Shown: positions 43,721 to 54,975 of the stretch, one piece after another
How positions within the stretch are numbered: the first letter of the stretch is position 1
Layout of the letters: each line of letters begins with the position of its first letter
Assembly: GCA_033398695.1 (NCBI GenBank)
Contig: CM065805.1
Coordinates: 164,835,787-164,899,786 of the forward strand
DNA length: 64,000 bases
Source of the DNA: Orobanche coerulescens
Lineage: Eukaryota > Streptophyta > Magnoliopsida > Lamiales > Orobanchaceae
Reading direction: 5' to 3'
The notes under the pieces: generated by a model
The model's database searches: none
What the model was told of the DNA's origin: nothing
Seen by the model: the letters and a program-made list of their open reading frames with translations, nothing else
Made by a program: the position numbers and the translations under genes

Positions 43721-44789
43721 CTCCCGGATATGACGTCTCTCGCAACAAGTATTCACATTGTCACAAACATCAAGTACACAGTCATCATCGTAACAATTAT
43801 CAAATCAATACACCAATTCACATAATTCATCTGTCAGTCCACGACCACACGAATAAATAACAACACGCACGTCAACCATAATGCGACGGAAATAAGCACT
43901 ATACGTACGCACACATTATCAAGCGCAACATCAACACCAAATATATCCAAAGGATTCACGTAGTCACTTACAACCCACACAATTTACAAAACACACGCGT
44001 TTTGAAAGTGAGCCTTTAACGAGGCTAGCCGAATCTTTTGAAAACTCATTTCAAACAAATAAACAAACACACCAAGATGATCACCAATTATCATATTCAC
44101 AAAATAAGATTAGTATGGACAAGGTACTTTCCTTGAACAACCACAACGCGGAGAATCGACCGAAGTAGGTTGGCACGAACCGACTACGAACCCGCCGACT
44201 CCACCGAATGCCAACTCGCGATAATAAACTACGGAGGACAATAACAACAATGAAAATGAATTCCATAGCATGACTCAAAGTCGTTGAATTCAAATAACGA
44301 ACGACGAATGTTCAAGTGTTTTCCCAAGCGGCGAGAACACGATTCGTCCCGACAAAACACGAAAACGGAATTCCAAGTTGAAATATGGATATACAATCCA
44401 TAGAATATGTTTAACAACATCATTTAACCACAATCGATCCATCAAAAACGGATGGAAAACGAGATCGAGAACAAATCCCTCAAAAAGTCGATTCGAAGGA
44501 AATCAAGAAATATACTTCGATTCGACGAAGAACAATGGATTAAATGATGTTAAACACAAGAATACTACCAAGATTAATCATACCCATCATGAATTAATCA
44601 ACAACACGGAACGAATTGGACAAAAATGCAAAACCCCCCAAATTCACGAAATTAGGCTTCTAAGGAAGATTACCTTGATTCGCTGGATCAAAGGATGATA
44701 ACGGATGATTGATTGATGTTATGAACTCAAGAACTTCATGTATTTGTTGACAAACAACATGGCTCGAAGATCTCCAAGTCTCCAGCCGC

Positions 44790-44849
44790 GGAAGAGAAAG
44801 AGAGGAAATGAAAAACGAGAGGAAATCTGACTGCTCTGTCACATTTATA
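44790..44849 (-). promoter_or_regulatory. LTR C core promoter
   Basis: Minus-strand TATAAAT (44843-44849) followed by a pyrimidine-rich stretch, and preceded on that strand by CGNNCG motifs (44862-45106). Confidence 0.6.
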
Positions 44850-45334
44850 CTGGGCTGCCGAGCTAGCGTGCGCTATCGGCCCAGGCCGCAATCCAGTGAC
44901 CTTCTGGACTAGACTGCTCGGCCAGGTAGCGTGCGCAGCCCTCCGGCCGTAGCGTGCGCTACCTGCCGGCCGTAGCGTACGCATCGTCCGACAGTAGCGT
45001 GCGCTACCTGCCGAGCCTAACCGATTCCAGAACCCCAGGACTCCACTGTCCAGACCCGGTAGCGTGCGTTAGGCCAGCCGATAGCGTGCGCTACACCTGC
45101 CGGTTATGTAATACCCGGTTGTAATTCAGTTATTATCATTCAGTATTTATCATTCAGTAATTGCCATTCAGTAATTTCACTCATTAATGATCATTTGTCA
45201 CTCATATTCAATCATGGTATTCATCATTCAGAGTAATTTTATCGTGTATCAATCGTCATTCATCACTAATCTAATTGGAGTTTCGTGCCGTGTTTATCAT
45301 CGTTGTCATTTTCGTTGTGGGCTGTGCGTGAGGA

Positions 45335-45898
45335 GTAGCGCACGCTACGTACTCTTTTTAGCGTACGCTAATTGAGTACAGGTAGCGCACGCTACCACTC
45401 AGCATTAGCGCACGCTAATGTTACACAGCTGCGATCCGAGAGTCTTGGACTGCAGGTGAGTTATTAGTAGCGCACGCTACGAGTGGTAAGTAGCGCGCGC
45501 TAGTGGGTTGTAGTAGCGCACGCTAAATATGTGGAGTGGCGCGTGCTAAGGACAGATCAGGTTGAGTCCAGTGGCTACTGGACTGCACTGGATTAATTCA
45601 TAGCGCACGCTATGAGTGATATTTAGCGTACGCAAGTGGTGTAGTAGCATACGCTACTTGTTGGTTGTAGCGCACGCTACCGAAGTCAGATCAGAGGACA
45701 GACAGTTTCTGGATTCCAGTACTGGGCATCACATAATTCGTTAGCGCACGCTAACAATGGGTTTTAACGTACGCTTGTGGTATGGCCGTAGCGCACGCTA
45801 CAAAAAGGTACGTAGCGCGCGCTACCGTGTTCGTACAGTGGGTACTGGACTACCCAAATTACCCGTTAGCGCACGCTAAGGGCTAGCGCACGCTAAAC
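45335..45898. repeat. Eighteen-copy CGNNCG dyad array in U3 of A
   Basis: About 18 copies of TAGCGCACGCTA or close variants (TAGCGTACGCTA, TAGCGCGCGCTA, TAGCATACGCTA), spaced roughly 20-50 bp. Outer bases often extend the dyad, as in ATTAGCG/CGCTAAT, CATAGCG/CGCTATG and GTAGCG/CGCTAC. The 3' LTR copy is at about 53020-53587. Confidence 0.9.
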
Positions 45899-45908
45899 CT
45901 GGATTGGC

Positions 45909-45965
45909 TATATATTGGACAGTTAGCGTGAGTTCGTCATTTTATCATTTTTTCTCATTCCCTCA
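45909..45965 (+). promoter_or_regulatory. Element A core promoter
   Basis: TATATATT at 45909-45916, then a pyrimidine-rich TTTTTTCTCATTCCCTC stretch. The 3' LTR copy is at 53599-53606. Confidence 0.65.
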
Positions 45966-47571
45966 TTGGTTTCGGGCGATTTCGGACATTTTGGAGAGTT
46001 CTCTTCGAGCTTCTATCATCCATCATCATCTTCAAGCCTTTGAATTGGATTATCATCACTTCATCATCTCCTTAACATCGAATCAAAGGTATTAATCTCT
46101 TGGATCTAGAATTTCGGATTTTTGGGTTTTTCCTTCCGTTTTCTTCGTGTAAGCTTGGATTATCATTGGAATATGTTAGATATGGATTATCTACCTTGGA
46201 TAAATATATTCTTACGGATTTAATGGCTATTTTCGGAATTATTTCAAGAACCCTTGGGGTTGACTTCGGTTAATTGGGGATTTTCCGATTGATGTTGTTG
46301 TAATCTTGAATTATGGATTCCTATTAGATTAGTGATATCATTGGAAGTGTTTTGATGGTTTGAAATACTCATTTTGGTGTTGGTTTCGATATATTCGGGA
46401 TTGGATATTTTCGAAGTCGTGTGGTTGGTTACGTATTCGTTAGAATGCCCCTATGAGTTTGATTATCGTTGTTTCGACCTTTGGGTTAGTCGCGTTTTGT
46501 TGCTTGATACGTGTATTGAACGGTTGTTGGTAATTATTGTTATTCAAGGTTGTTCGAGCGACCGGTATCTCGATTAGGACGTTGTTCGTGGAAGGACTTT
46601 GTCATCGGTATTGTGTAAGTTGATTCTTACTCGGTTAAAAGGATACTCATTCCTTTTGTTGTTGATTGCTCATAATCATAACTAATTCATCATGGTATTA
46701 ATCATATTGAGACTTGTAATTGTCGAATAATCATTTCATTCACGAGGAACGACGGTTCCAAATCATTTCATTGGGTTATCAATCACGTCACTATTATTTT
46801 CATCTCGGTGAGTCATCTTGGCCTTGTCGAATTACTATTCATTGATATTCATTGTGGTCATTCTCGTTCATATGACCTTACAGGTTCATATTGCGTGGCG
46901 GGTGTGGCTGTGTGGAATTTTTAGTCGGGCACACGATGGTCATGTATTGGGTTCACCGATACATTGGACCGTGCACACGGTAACGCTTACCTCCGTGAGA
47001 CTAATTAGGTACAAGGACGGGTGTGTCCGGTCATTCGTCTTGTACACTTGCACAGAACATTACAGGCGTACTATGATACTCCTCTTCAGCGTAATTCATA
47101 ACTAAGGATATTTCATAACTTGGTTAATTCATGATTGTGTATTTTCAACCCTTGAGGATTGTTGTTACGTATGGCGGCCCGTTGGGATTTTGTTTTCGTG
47201 TCACGGCAAGGCAAAGGCACGGGAAGAGCATGTTGACGGCGGCGAGTCGATGATACTAGTAGGGGCCCGGTCATTCCGTTCATTTGGTCATTTGATCATT
47301 TGATTATTCCGTCATTTGTATTTTCCGCTGCAAATTCCGTTTGAGATGTTTAATTGTTCAGGGTGGTGTATTTTATCTCCATATAAAATATACTAGTATT
47401 CGGTTTAGTCCTGGTGTGTTGTACTTAGACTCCTCATCGGAGTACTTGGTAATATAATGTGGTTCGGTACTACAATTATATTATTTAATTCATCCTTTTC
47501 ACTTGCCTGGTGGGTCCCAGTCGAGGATTCACGGCACTGTAATATCCGCCTAGTTTGGGGTGTTACAGAGT

Positions 47572-47600
47572 TGGTATCGGAGCGTGGTTTTGAATACTAC
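47572..47600 (+). other. Element A PBS with adjoining short hairpin
   Basis: TGGTATCGGAGC (47572-47583), complement of the initiator tRNA-Met 3' end, 4 bp after the LTR. It is followed by a 5-bp stem GTGGT/ACTAC (one G-U pair) with a 7-nt loop, the weakest of the five hairpins in this position. Confidence 0.8.
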
Positions 47601-48061
47601 CCTCCAAATCATGTCTCATTTGAAATCATCGTCATCGGACTAGTATCATTGGACTTTCGCGTCACGTGTGACCTGTGCAAATGCCGAGCCAATCAGACCA
47701 AGAACTGTAAGATTTCTTATGCCATGGTATAATTTCTGGCAATAATCATTCATTCATAATTCATCAGTTAACAATCCTCAATCATCATTATCATTTTGAC
47801 CAGGACGGTCAGGTTAACTCGTTAATAACTCAATTCATTTCATTGTTCAGTTGTTGATCAGGAAGATCGAATCATAAATCATGTTAACTTGTTCAAGATA
47901 ATCATTTCAGTAATTTCATCAGATAATCATGTCACGTCAGTTAATCATTCATGTAATCACCGTGTTAGAGCGCGTATGCTCATTTTCATCATCTCATGTC
48001 ATAATCATAACGTGTTATTCATGCGGGAAATATAATCATCATGTGACTTTCCTACTTCAGT
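47601..48061 (+). other. Element A leader
   Basis: About 460 bp between PBS and gag, rich in AATCATT repeats. No gene or defined structure seen. Confidence 0.5.
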
Positions 48062-49486
48062 ATGGAGAGGGCAAGAAGAGGACGTGGAGGACGAGGCCGT
48101 GGAGCGGGTTGAATCCCGAGAGCTCGTGTGAATACACGTGCAAACGCGAGAAATAATGCTAATTCATCGAGCAGCGACACTGCCACTCATTCGCATGGAC
48201 GCGATCATTCACTATCGGGGAGTCGTACCCGGGGCACGGCTCAGTCAGAAGGTGTCCGGGTTGACCCACTCGCTTTTATGCAGGGCATGATGGCCCAAAT
48301 GATGCAGATGGCACAACTTATGGAGACGATGCATAACTCCGTCAATCAGAATCAACAGGCTCCTCCGCCGCCACCTCAGAGGCAAGAGAGGAATGTGAGC
48401 AATATCATCGGCGACATCTCTCGCCAGAGGCCACCTACTTTCGAGGGCTCGTCTGAGCCGGCGGATATCATTCATTGGCTCGAGCATTTCGAGAAGTTGT
48501 TTGCTATGGTAGAGTGTCCCGAAGGACACAAAGTTTCTGTTGCGGCTTACTACCTGGGTAAGAGCGCACATTCTTGGTGGTTGTCGTTGAAGCCCACTGA
48601 AGGATCATGTACTTGGGATGAGTTCAAGACTCTCATGATAGAGAGGTATTATCCAGCCCCGCTCAGAGAGGCCAAGCTATCAGAATTACTCACCCCCGAC
48701 CCCTCAGCAGACGAGGATGTTCTCGCCATTGCCGAGAAATTTCAAGAACTTCTTCCATTCGCCTCATCTATCATTCATTCCGAGGCAGATAAGATTAAGT
48801 ATTTAAGCAAGAGGCTGAAACCCCGTATGAGACTGCAGTTGCTTAATCATAATTGCACCACGTTGGCCGAATTCATCGAGAAAGCTCTCACCTATGAGCT
48901 TACTGCTAAAGAGATTGCTAAGCAGCAACCTTCGTCTGCTAGCAAGAAATCGAAGAATCGTAATCAGTCTGAAGGCGGTCAGACAACCTTCAAGAAACCC
49001 CGTACGGGCTCTGCTTTTTCTGAGCGACCTCCTGTGTCGTCTAAACCCACAGAATCTCAGTCTCGAGCGGCCAGTTCGGCCATCACCTGTTTTAACTGTG
49101 GGGATCTTGGTCATCTCAGTACCAAGTGTCCAAGACAGACTATCACATGTCATAATTGTGGGATTGCTGGGCATAAGGCCCGTTTTTGCCGTAGGGACTC
49201 CAAACCTACTCAGACGTCATCTCAGGCCCCTAAGCGGTCAGCCGTTCAGAATCAGGCCACTCAATCAGCGTCGTTTAAAACGATAGGAGCAACTAAAGGT
49301 GGAGCCTATAGCCGACAAGCAGGAGCGTCGGTCTGCGGGACCAGCAAGCCCCGGATTTATGAGATGAAGAAGACCGATCATCCAGAGGCCCGAATGATCT
49401 CAGGTACACTCGATATTCTATGTCAACCTGTGTGTACCCTTTTTGATACTGTGCATCGCATTCATTCATTTCCGAGTCATGTTTGA
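48062..49486 (+). pseudogene. gag (and start of protease) of element A
   Basis: The frame begins at ATG 48062 with an Arg/Gly-rich start (RRGRGGRGRG), is broken by TGA at 48110-48112, then open from 48128 to 49486. The retrotransposon gag domain is around 48470-48900 (WWLSLKP, TWDEFKTLM). Two zinc knuckles follow, CFNCGDLGHLSTKC and CHNCGIAGHKARFC (about 49090-49190). After a Ser/Gln-rich linker the protease starts, but its catalytic D-T-G triad is destroyed by a one-base deletion near 49447. Gag and protease share a frame, as expected for a single chromovirus polyprotein. Gag would assemble the particle; this copy cannot yield pol. Confidence 0.9.
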
Positions 49487-52400
49487 GTAGACTACGTCTG
49501 GGTAGTGCTACTAGTTGTGAGCCTTATGTCATTGGCCTACCTGATGGTAGACGAATTATTGGTAATCGTGAGATTCGTAATTGTCGATTGGTTTCATGGT
49601 CGTGTATGGCGGCGGACCTAATCTTAGTATATTTGTCGAGGGTCAACGTCATCTTGGGTATTGATTGTATGGATCGTCATGATGCCATCATTAGTGTCCG
49701 TAGCGTATGATCACTATCATTTGACGATGGGGTTGAATGTGTGTTTCAGGAGGTAATCCCATTACAGTAAGGTCATTAATTTGATGAAAGCAGTGAAATT
49801 ACTCAATCAGGGGTGTGTTGGTTATTGGTGCTATATAACCAAAACCGAGAAATCATCAGTAATGTTGACGGATATTCCGGTAGTGAGGGAATATGCCGAT
49901 GTTTTCCAGACGAGTTACCTGGTTTGCCTCCACGAGGGATGTGGAATTCACGATTGAGTTGGAGCACAGTACGTCCCGATATCGAAGGCACCGTGCGGAT
50001 GGCCCCGAAATGCAGAATTAAAGAACCAACTTGAGGAGTTGTTCGAGAAGGGTTATATTCGACCGAGTGCGTCCCCGTGGGGAGCACCAGTGTTATTTGT
50101 CAAGAAGAAGGATGGCTCTTTTCGCTTGTGTATCGATTATCGGGAGTTGAACAGGGTGACAATCAAGAATAAGTATCCCTTACCCCGTATCGATGATCTT
50201 TTGGATCAACTTCAGGGAGCTTCAGTATTTTCCAAGATCAACTTAAGATCTAGATATCATCAGTTGCGGATTTGAGAGTCGGATATCGCGAGGACGGCGT
50301 TTCGAACACGCTATGGTCATTATGAGTTTGTGGTTATGCCGTTTGGATTAACTAATGCACCTGCGGTATTCATGGAGTTAATAAATCGGGTTTTCATCGA
50401 CTTTTTGGATCAGTTTGTTGTTGTCTTCATCGATGACATTTTGATATATTCTCGTGACCGAGAGGAACACGAGTTTCACCTTCATCAAGTGCTCGACGTG
50501 TTGAGACGAGAACAACTTTATGGGAAGTTTTCTAAATGTGAGTTCTGGATGTCCGAAGTGACGTTTCTCGGACACATAATTTCATCAGACGGAGTTCGTG
50601 TCGACCCTCAGAAGACGGAGGCTATCCGAGATTGGCTACCTCCGAAGAATGTTAAGGAAATTCGAAGTTTCCTCGGATTAGCGGGTTATTATCGGCGATT
50701 TGTGGAGGTATTTTCTAAAATCGCTCAACCCATGACGAACCTTTTACGGAAGGATAAGAAATACACGTGGTCTGACGCGTGTCAACGGAGTTTTTAAGAA
50801 CTCAAGAGCCGGTTAATGTCAGCACCTGTACTTTCCTTGCCGCGAGGGACGGAAGGGTTTGTGGTCTATAGTGATGCGTCCGGACAGGGTCTCGGATGGG
50901 TACTCATGCAGAATGGAAAGGTTATTGCCTATGCTTCACGGAAATTGAGACTTTACGAGGTTAATTATCCGACCCACGACCTGGAGCTAGCAGCCGTGGT
51001 GTTCGCTTTGAAGATATGGCGTCATTATCTTTATGGCGTTACCTGTCAGATATTCACCAATCATAAGAGTTTAAAGTATATATTTACTCAGAAGGAGTTA
51101 AATATGCGACAGAGACGGTGGTTGGAATTAATAAAAGATTATGATATCGAGATCCTTTACCACCCGGGCAAGGCGAACGTTGTCGCCGACGCCTTGAGTC
51201 GTAAGTCCGTTCAGGAGCAGATGCTTGCTCATTTAACGGTTCAGAAGGAGCTTCAACAGGAATTCCTTAGACCCGGGATCGAGGTGCAGCCCGGCGAGTT
51301 CAGGGACAACTTTGTATGTTAGAAATTTCATCGTCACTCGAGGAGGCAATCCGAGAGAATCAGAGTTCAGACCCTTCATTGTTGCGCATCCGTGAGGATG
51401 TGACTCAGGGGAAAGCCCCTGGATTTGTGGTCCACGAGGATGGACTTTTGCGGTTTAAGAATCGGTTGTGCGTACCGGCGAATGACGAGTTGAAAAGCTC
51501 GATTTTGAAAGAAGCTCATGCTACCCCTTATTCTGTTCATCCGGGGTCTAGCAAGATGTACAAGGACTTGAAACAAAATTACTGGTGGAGTAATATGAAG
51601 CGAGAAGTCGCATAATTTGTTTCGAGATGCTTAACCTGTCAACAAGTTAAGATTGAACATCAGCGACCGGCGGGTATGCTGAAACCTCTTCCTATTCCCA
51701 AATGGAAGTGGGAAGACATTTCTATGGATTTCATCATGAGTTTGCCGACGAGTCGTCGTGGCATGAATACGATCTGGGTGATCGTGGACCGCTTAACTAA
51801 ATCAGCTCATTTCCTTGAGATCAAGGAGACGTGGGGTCCCGAGAGACTTGCTCAACTGTTCATCAAAGAGATAGTGAGACTTCACGGTACTCCTAAAAGT
51901 ATCGTTTCCGATCGTGACGGACGGTTTGTGTCTCATTTTTGGAAATCAGTTCATCGTGCTATGGGAACTCAGCTTAATCTCAATACATCTTTTCATCCTC
52001 AGTCTGACGGGCAATCAGAGAGGACTATTCAGACATTAGAGGACATGTTGAGGGCATGTGTTCTCGATTGGAAAGGCGATTGGGAAGCCCAACTACCATT
52101 GATCGAGTTCACATATAATAATAGTTGGCATGCTTCGATTAAGATGGCACCTTACGAGGCCTTGTATGGTCGTCGTTGTCGATCTCCGTTGTGTTGGGAC
52201 GACCTATCAGAATCAATCGGCACCGAGCCCGATATGCTTATAGCCGCCCGTGAGAAGGTAGCTTTGATCAGGAGTCGTTTGTTGACCGCTCGAGTCGGCG
52301 AAATCATATGCGGATAACCGTAAATCGACCATTAGAGTTCGAGGTGGTGACCATGTGTTGGTCAAGGTATCCCAGTCGTGGTATCTTCCGTTTTGGGAAG

Positions 52401-52757
52401 AGGGAAAGTTAGTCCGAGATTCATTGGACCGTTCGAGATTTTGGATCGAGTAGGCGAGTTAGCTTATCGATTGGCTTTACCTCGGCATTGAGCCGAATTC
52501 ATAATGTGTTTCACGTCTCTCGATTGCGGAAGTATGTTGCCGACCGAGTCACATACTTGATTCGGCGAATCGAGATCGCCGACGATCATTCATATGAGGA
52601 GCGTCCTATACGAGTTTTAGAGCGGCGAATCAAACAGTTGAGGAATAAGACGATTCCTTTGGTTAAAATTCAGTGGTCTAGACACGGAGTCGAAGAAGCT
52701 ACTTGGGAAACCGAGGATAGTATGTGGGAGAGTTATCCCGAGTTGTTTGACCCTTAG
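49447..52757 (+). pseudogene. pol of element A, several frameshifts and stops
   Basis: Protease remainder ending VILGIDCMDRHDA (about 49660); RT from about 49900 with [31 protein letters not shown] and catalytic FIDD (about 50430); RNase H with [14 protein letters not shown] (about 50870) and HHP-like [15 protein letters not shown] (about 51160); integrase zinc site (51540-51650), first Asp in SMDFIM, second in VSDRDGRF, Glu in DGQSERT (51720-52020); C-terminal chromodomain VKIQWSRHGVEEATWE (about 52665). Interruptions: stops at 50273, 50795 and 51613; frame changes near 51316 and between 52300 and 52490. Chromodomains target such elements to heterochromatin in known cases. Confidence 0.9.
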
Positions 52758-52791
52758 TTTCGGGGACGAAACTCTTTTAAGGGGGGGTGTA
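52756..52791 (+). other. Element A polypurine tract and preceding box
   Basis: TTTCGGGGACGAAAC then TTTTAAGGGGGGGTGTA directly before the 3' LTR start at 52792. The same box precedes the PPT in D, E and B. Confidence 0.85.
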
Positions 52792-54515
52792 TGTAATACC
52801 CGGTTGTAATTCAGTTATTATCATTCAGTATTTATCATTCAGTAATTGCCATTCAGTAATTTCACTCATTAATGATCATTTGTCACTCATATTCAATCAT
52901 GGTATTCATCATTCAGAGTAATTTTATCGTGTATCAATCGTCATTCATCACTAATCTAATTGGAGTTTCGTGCCGTGTTTATCATCGTTGTCATTTTCGT
53001 TGTGGGCTGTGCGTGAGGAGTAGCGCACGCTACGTACTCTTTTTAGCGTACGCTAATTGAGTACAGGTAGCGCACGCTACCACTCAGCATTAGCGCACGC
53101 TAATGTTACCCTGGCTGCAGTCCAGGAGGTACTGGACTGCAGGTGAGTTATTAGTAGCGCACGCTACGAGTGGTAAGTAGCGCGCGCTAGTGGGTTGTAG
53201 TAGCGCACGCTAAATATGTGGAGTGGCGCGTGCTAAGGACAGATCAGGTTGAGTCCAGTGGCTACTGGACTGCACTGGATTAATTCATAGCGCACGCTAT
53301 GAGTGATATTTAGCGTACGCAAGTGGTGTAGTAGCATACGCTACTTGTTGGTTGTAGCGCACGCTCGAAGTCGAATCGAGAGAATGACGGTTTACGGATT
53401 CCGATCTTGGGCATCACATAATTCGTTAGCGCACGCTAACAATGGGTTTTAACGTACGCTTGTGGTATGGCCGTAGCGCACGCTACAAAAAGGTACGTAG
53501 CGCGCGCTACCGTGTTCGGACAGTGGGTACTGGACTACCCAAATTACACGTTAGCGCACGCTACGCACAAGGGCTAGCGCACGCTAACCTGGATTGGCTA
53601 TATATTGGACAGTTAGCCTGAGTTCGTCATTTTATCATTCTTTCTCATTCCCTCATCGGTTTCGGGCGATTTCGGACATTTTGGAGAGTTCTCTTCGAGC
53701 TTCTATCATCCATCATCATCTTCAAGCCTTTGAATTGGATTATCATCACTTCATCATCTCCTTAACATCGAATCAAAGGTATTAATCTCTTGGATCTAGA
53801 ATTTCGGATTTTTGGGTTTTTCCTTCCGTTTTCTTCGTGTAAGCTTGGATTATCATTGGAATATGTTAGATATGGATTATCTACCTTAGATAAATATATT
53901 CTTACGGATTTAATGGCTATTTTCGGAATTATTTCAAGAACCCTTGGGGTTGACTTCGGTTAATTGGGGATTTTCCGATTGATGTTGTAATCTTGAATTA
54001 TGGATTCCTATTGGATTAATGATATCATTGGAAGTGTTTTGATGGTTTGAAATACTCATTTTGGTGTTGGTTTCGATATATTCGGGATTGGATATTTTCG
54101 AAGTCGTGTGGTTGGTTACGTATTCGTTAGAATGCCCCTATGAGTTTGATTATCGTTGTTTCGACCTTTGGGTTAGTCGCGTTTTGTTGCTTGATACGTG
54201 TATTGAACGGTTGTTGGTAATTATTGTTATTCAAGGTTGTTCGAGCGACCGGTATCTCGATTAGGACGTTGTTCGTGGAAGGACTTTGTCATCGGTATTG
54301 TGTAAGTTGATTCTTACTCGGTTAAAAGGATACTCATTCCTTTTGTTGTTGATTGCTCATAATCGTAACTCATTCATCATGGTATTAATCATATTGAGGC
54401 TTGTAATTGTCGAATAATCATTTCATTCACGAGGAACGACGGTTCCAAATCATTTCATTGGGTTATCAATCACGTCACTATTATTTTCATCTCGGTGAGT
54501 CATCTTGGCCTTGTC
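52792..54515 (+). repeat. Element A 3' LTR, cut by element B
   Basis: Matches 45107-46835 almost exactly, apart from two clusters of differences within the palindrome array. TTGTC (54511-54515) is the candidate left TSD of B. Confidence 0.93.
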
Positions 54516-54918
54516 TGTAATATCCGGATTTATTACAGTGTATTTCATCTGTATTCAAACCATGTATTATTCGGATTGGTGATTTTGATTATTGGAGTAT
54601 GATCTTTCGTGCATTGATATCATTATACATAAGTATAGAATCATGCAAAATTGCTCATGAAACCTCATGATACCGCACGCTAAGAATGTATCTTAACGCG
54701 CGCTATCGGGCCATTATTAGCGCACGCTATACAGGTAGGAGTAACGTGCGCTAAGGACTCAATTATTGAGCGGGACGGCTAACACATGCGCCAGCCGGGA
54801 CATGGGTCCGGATAAGATTCCCGCTGACGCACCCGGACAAATTCTGAAGTCAACCATTATTAGCGCACGCTAAGGGATGCTTAGTAGCGTGTGCTAACTT
54901 GTCAATAATGCAGAATAT

Positions 54919-54975
54919 TATAAATGGGACATCAACCGTTTTGGCTTTCATTTCTTTCGCCCTTTCTTCATCCTT
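54919..54975 (+). promoter_or_regulatory. Element B core promoter
   Basis: TATAAAT at 54919-54925 followed by CTTTCATTTCTTTCGCCC. The copy in the 3' LTR is at 62178-62184. Confidence 0.65.

Larger units (their letters stand above)
42423..45106 (-). repeat. LTR C, inverted relative of LTR-alpha
   Basis: Plus-strand start TGTAACACCCCC at 42423 is the reverse complement of the LTR-alpha end. The body matches LTR-alpha throughout, including TATA box, donor-like AATCAAG/GTAATC and the GC-rich hairpin. ATTAA (42418-42422) is the candidate TSD. At 45106 it is cut by element A at a site corresponding to about position 61 of LTR-alpha. No gene; small ORFs here have no support. Confidence 0.87.
45107..47567 (+). 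repeat. Element A 5' LTR
   Basis: 2461 bp from TGTAATACCCGG to GGGGTGTTACA. It contains the densest CGNNCG array of the window, a TATA box, donor-like AAAG/GTATTA at 46089 and a GTAAGT...CTTAC palindrome at 46615. No gene. Confidence 0.93.
45107..54515 (+). mobile_element. Element A: Tekay/Del-type chromovirus
   Basis: Ty3/gypsy element with 5' LTR 45107-47567, PBS, gag, pol with a chromodomain, PPT and the first 1.7 kb of a 3' LTR (52792-54515) that is cut by element B. The integrase C-terminal chromodomain and long LTRs point to the Tekay (Del) clade. The LTR copies are nearly identical over most of their shared length although gag-pol carries multiple frameshifts and stops. It is inserted in LTR C; its candidate TSD is GGTTA (45102-45106). 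Confidence 0.92.

Noticed and set aside
43566..43860. Overlapping ORFs in the GC-rich part of LTR C
   Set aside because: They translate minisatellite units and differ from the equivalent part of LTR-alpha; no conserved protein.
45335..45898. CRISPR array
   Set aside because: Repeats are only 12 bp, irregularly spaced, variable and in a plant LTR; no cas genes.
46374..46577. 67-codon ORF conserved between the two LTRs of A
   Set aside because: Both copies are LTR duplicates, so conservation is from recent copying, not selection.
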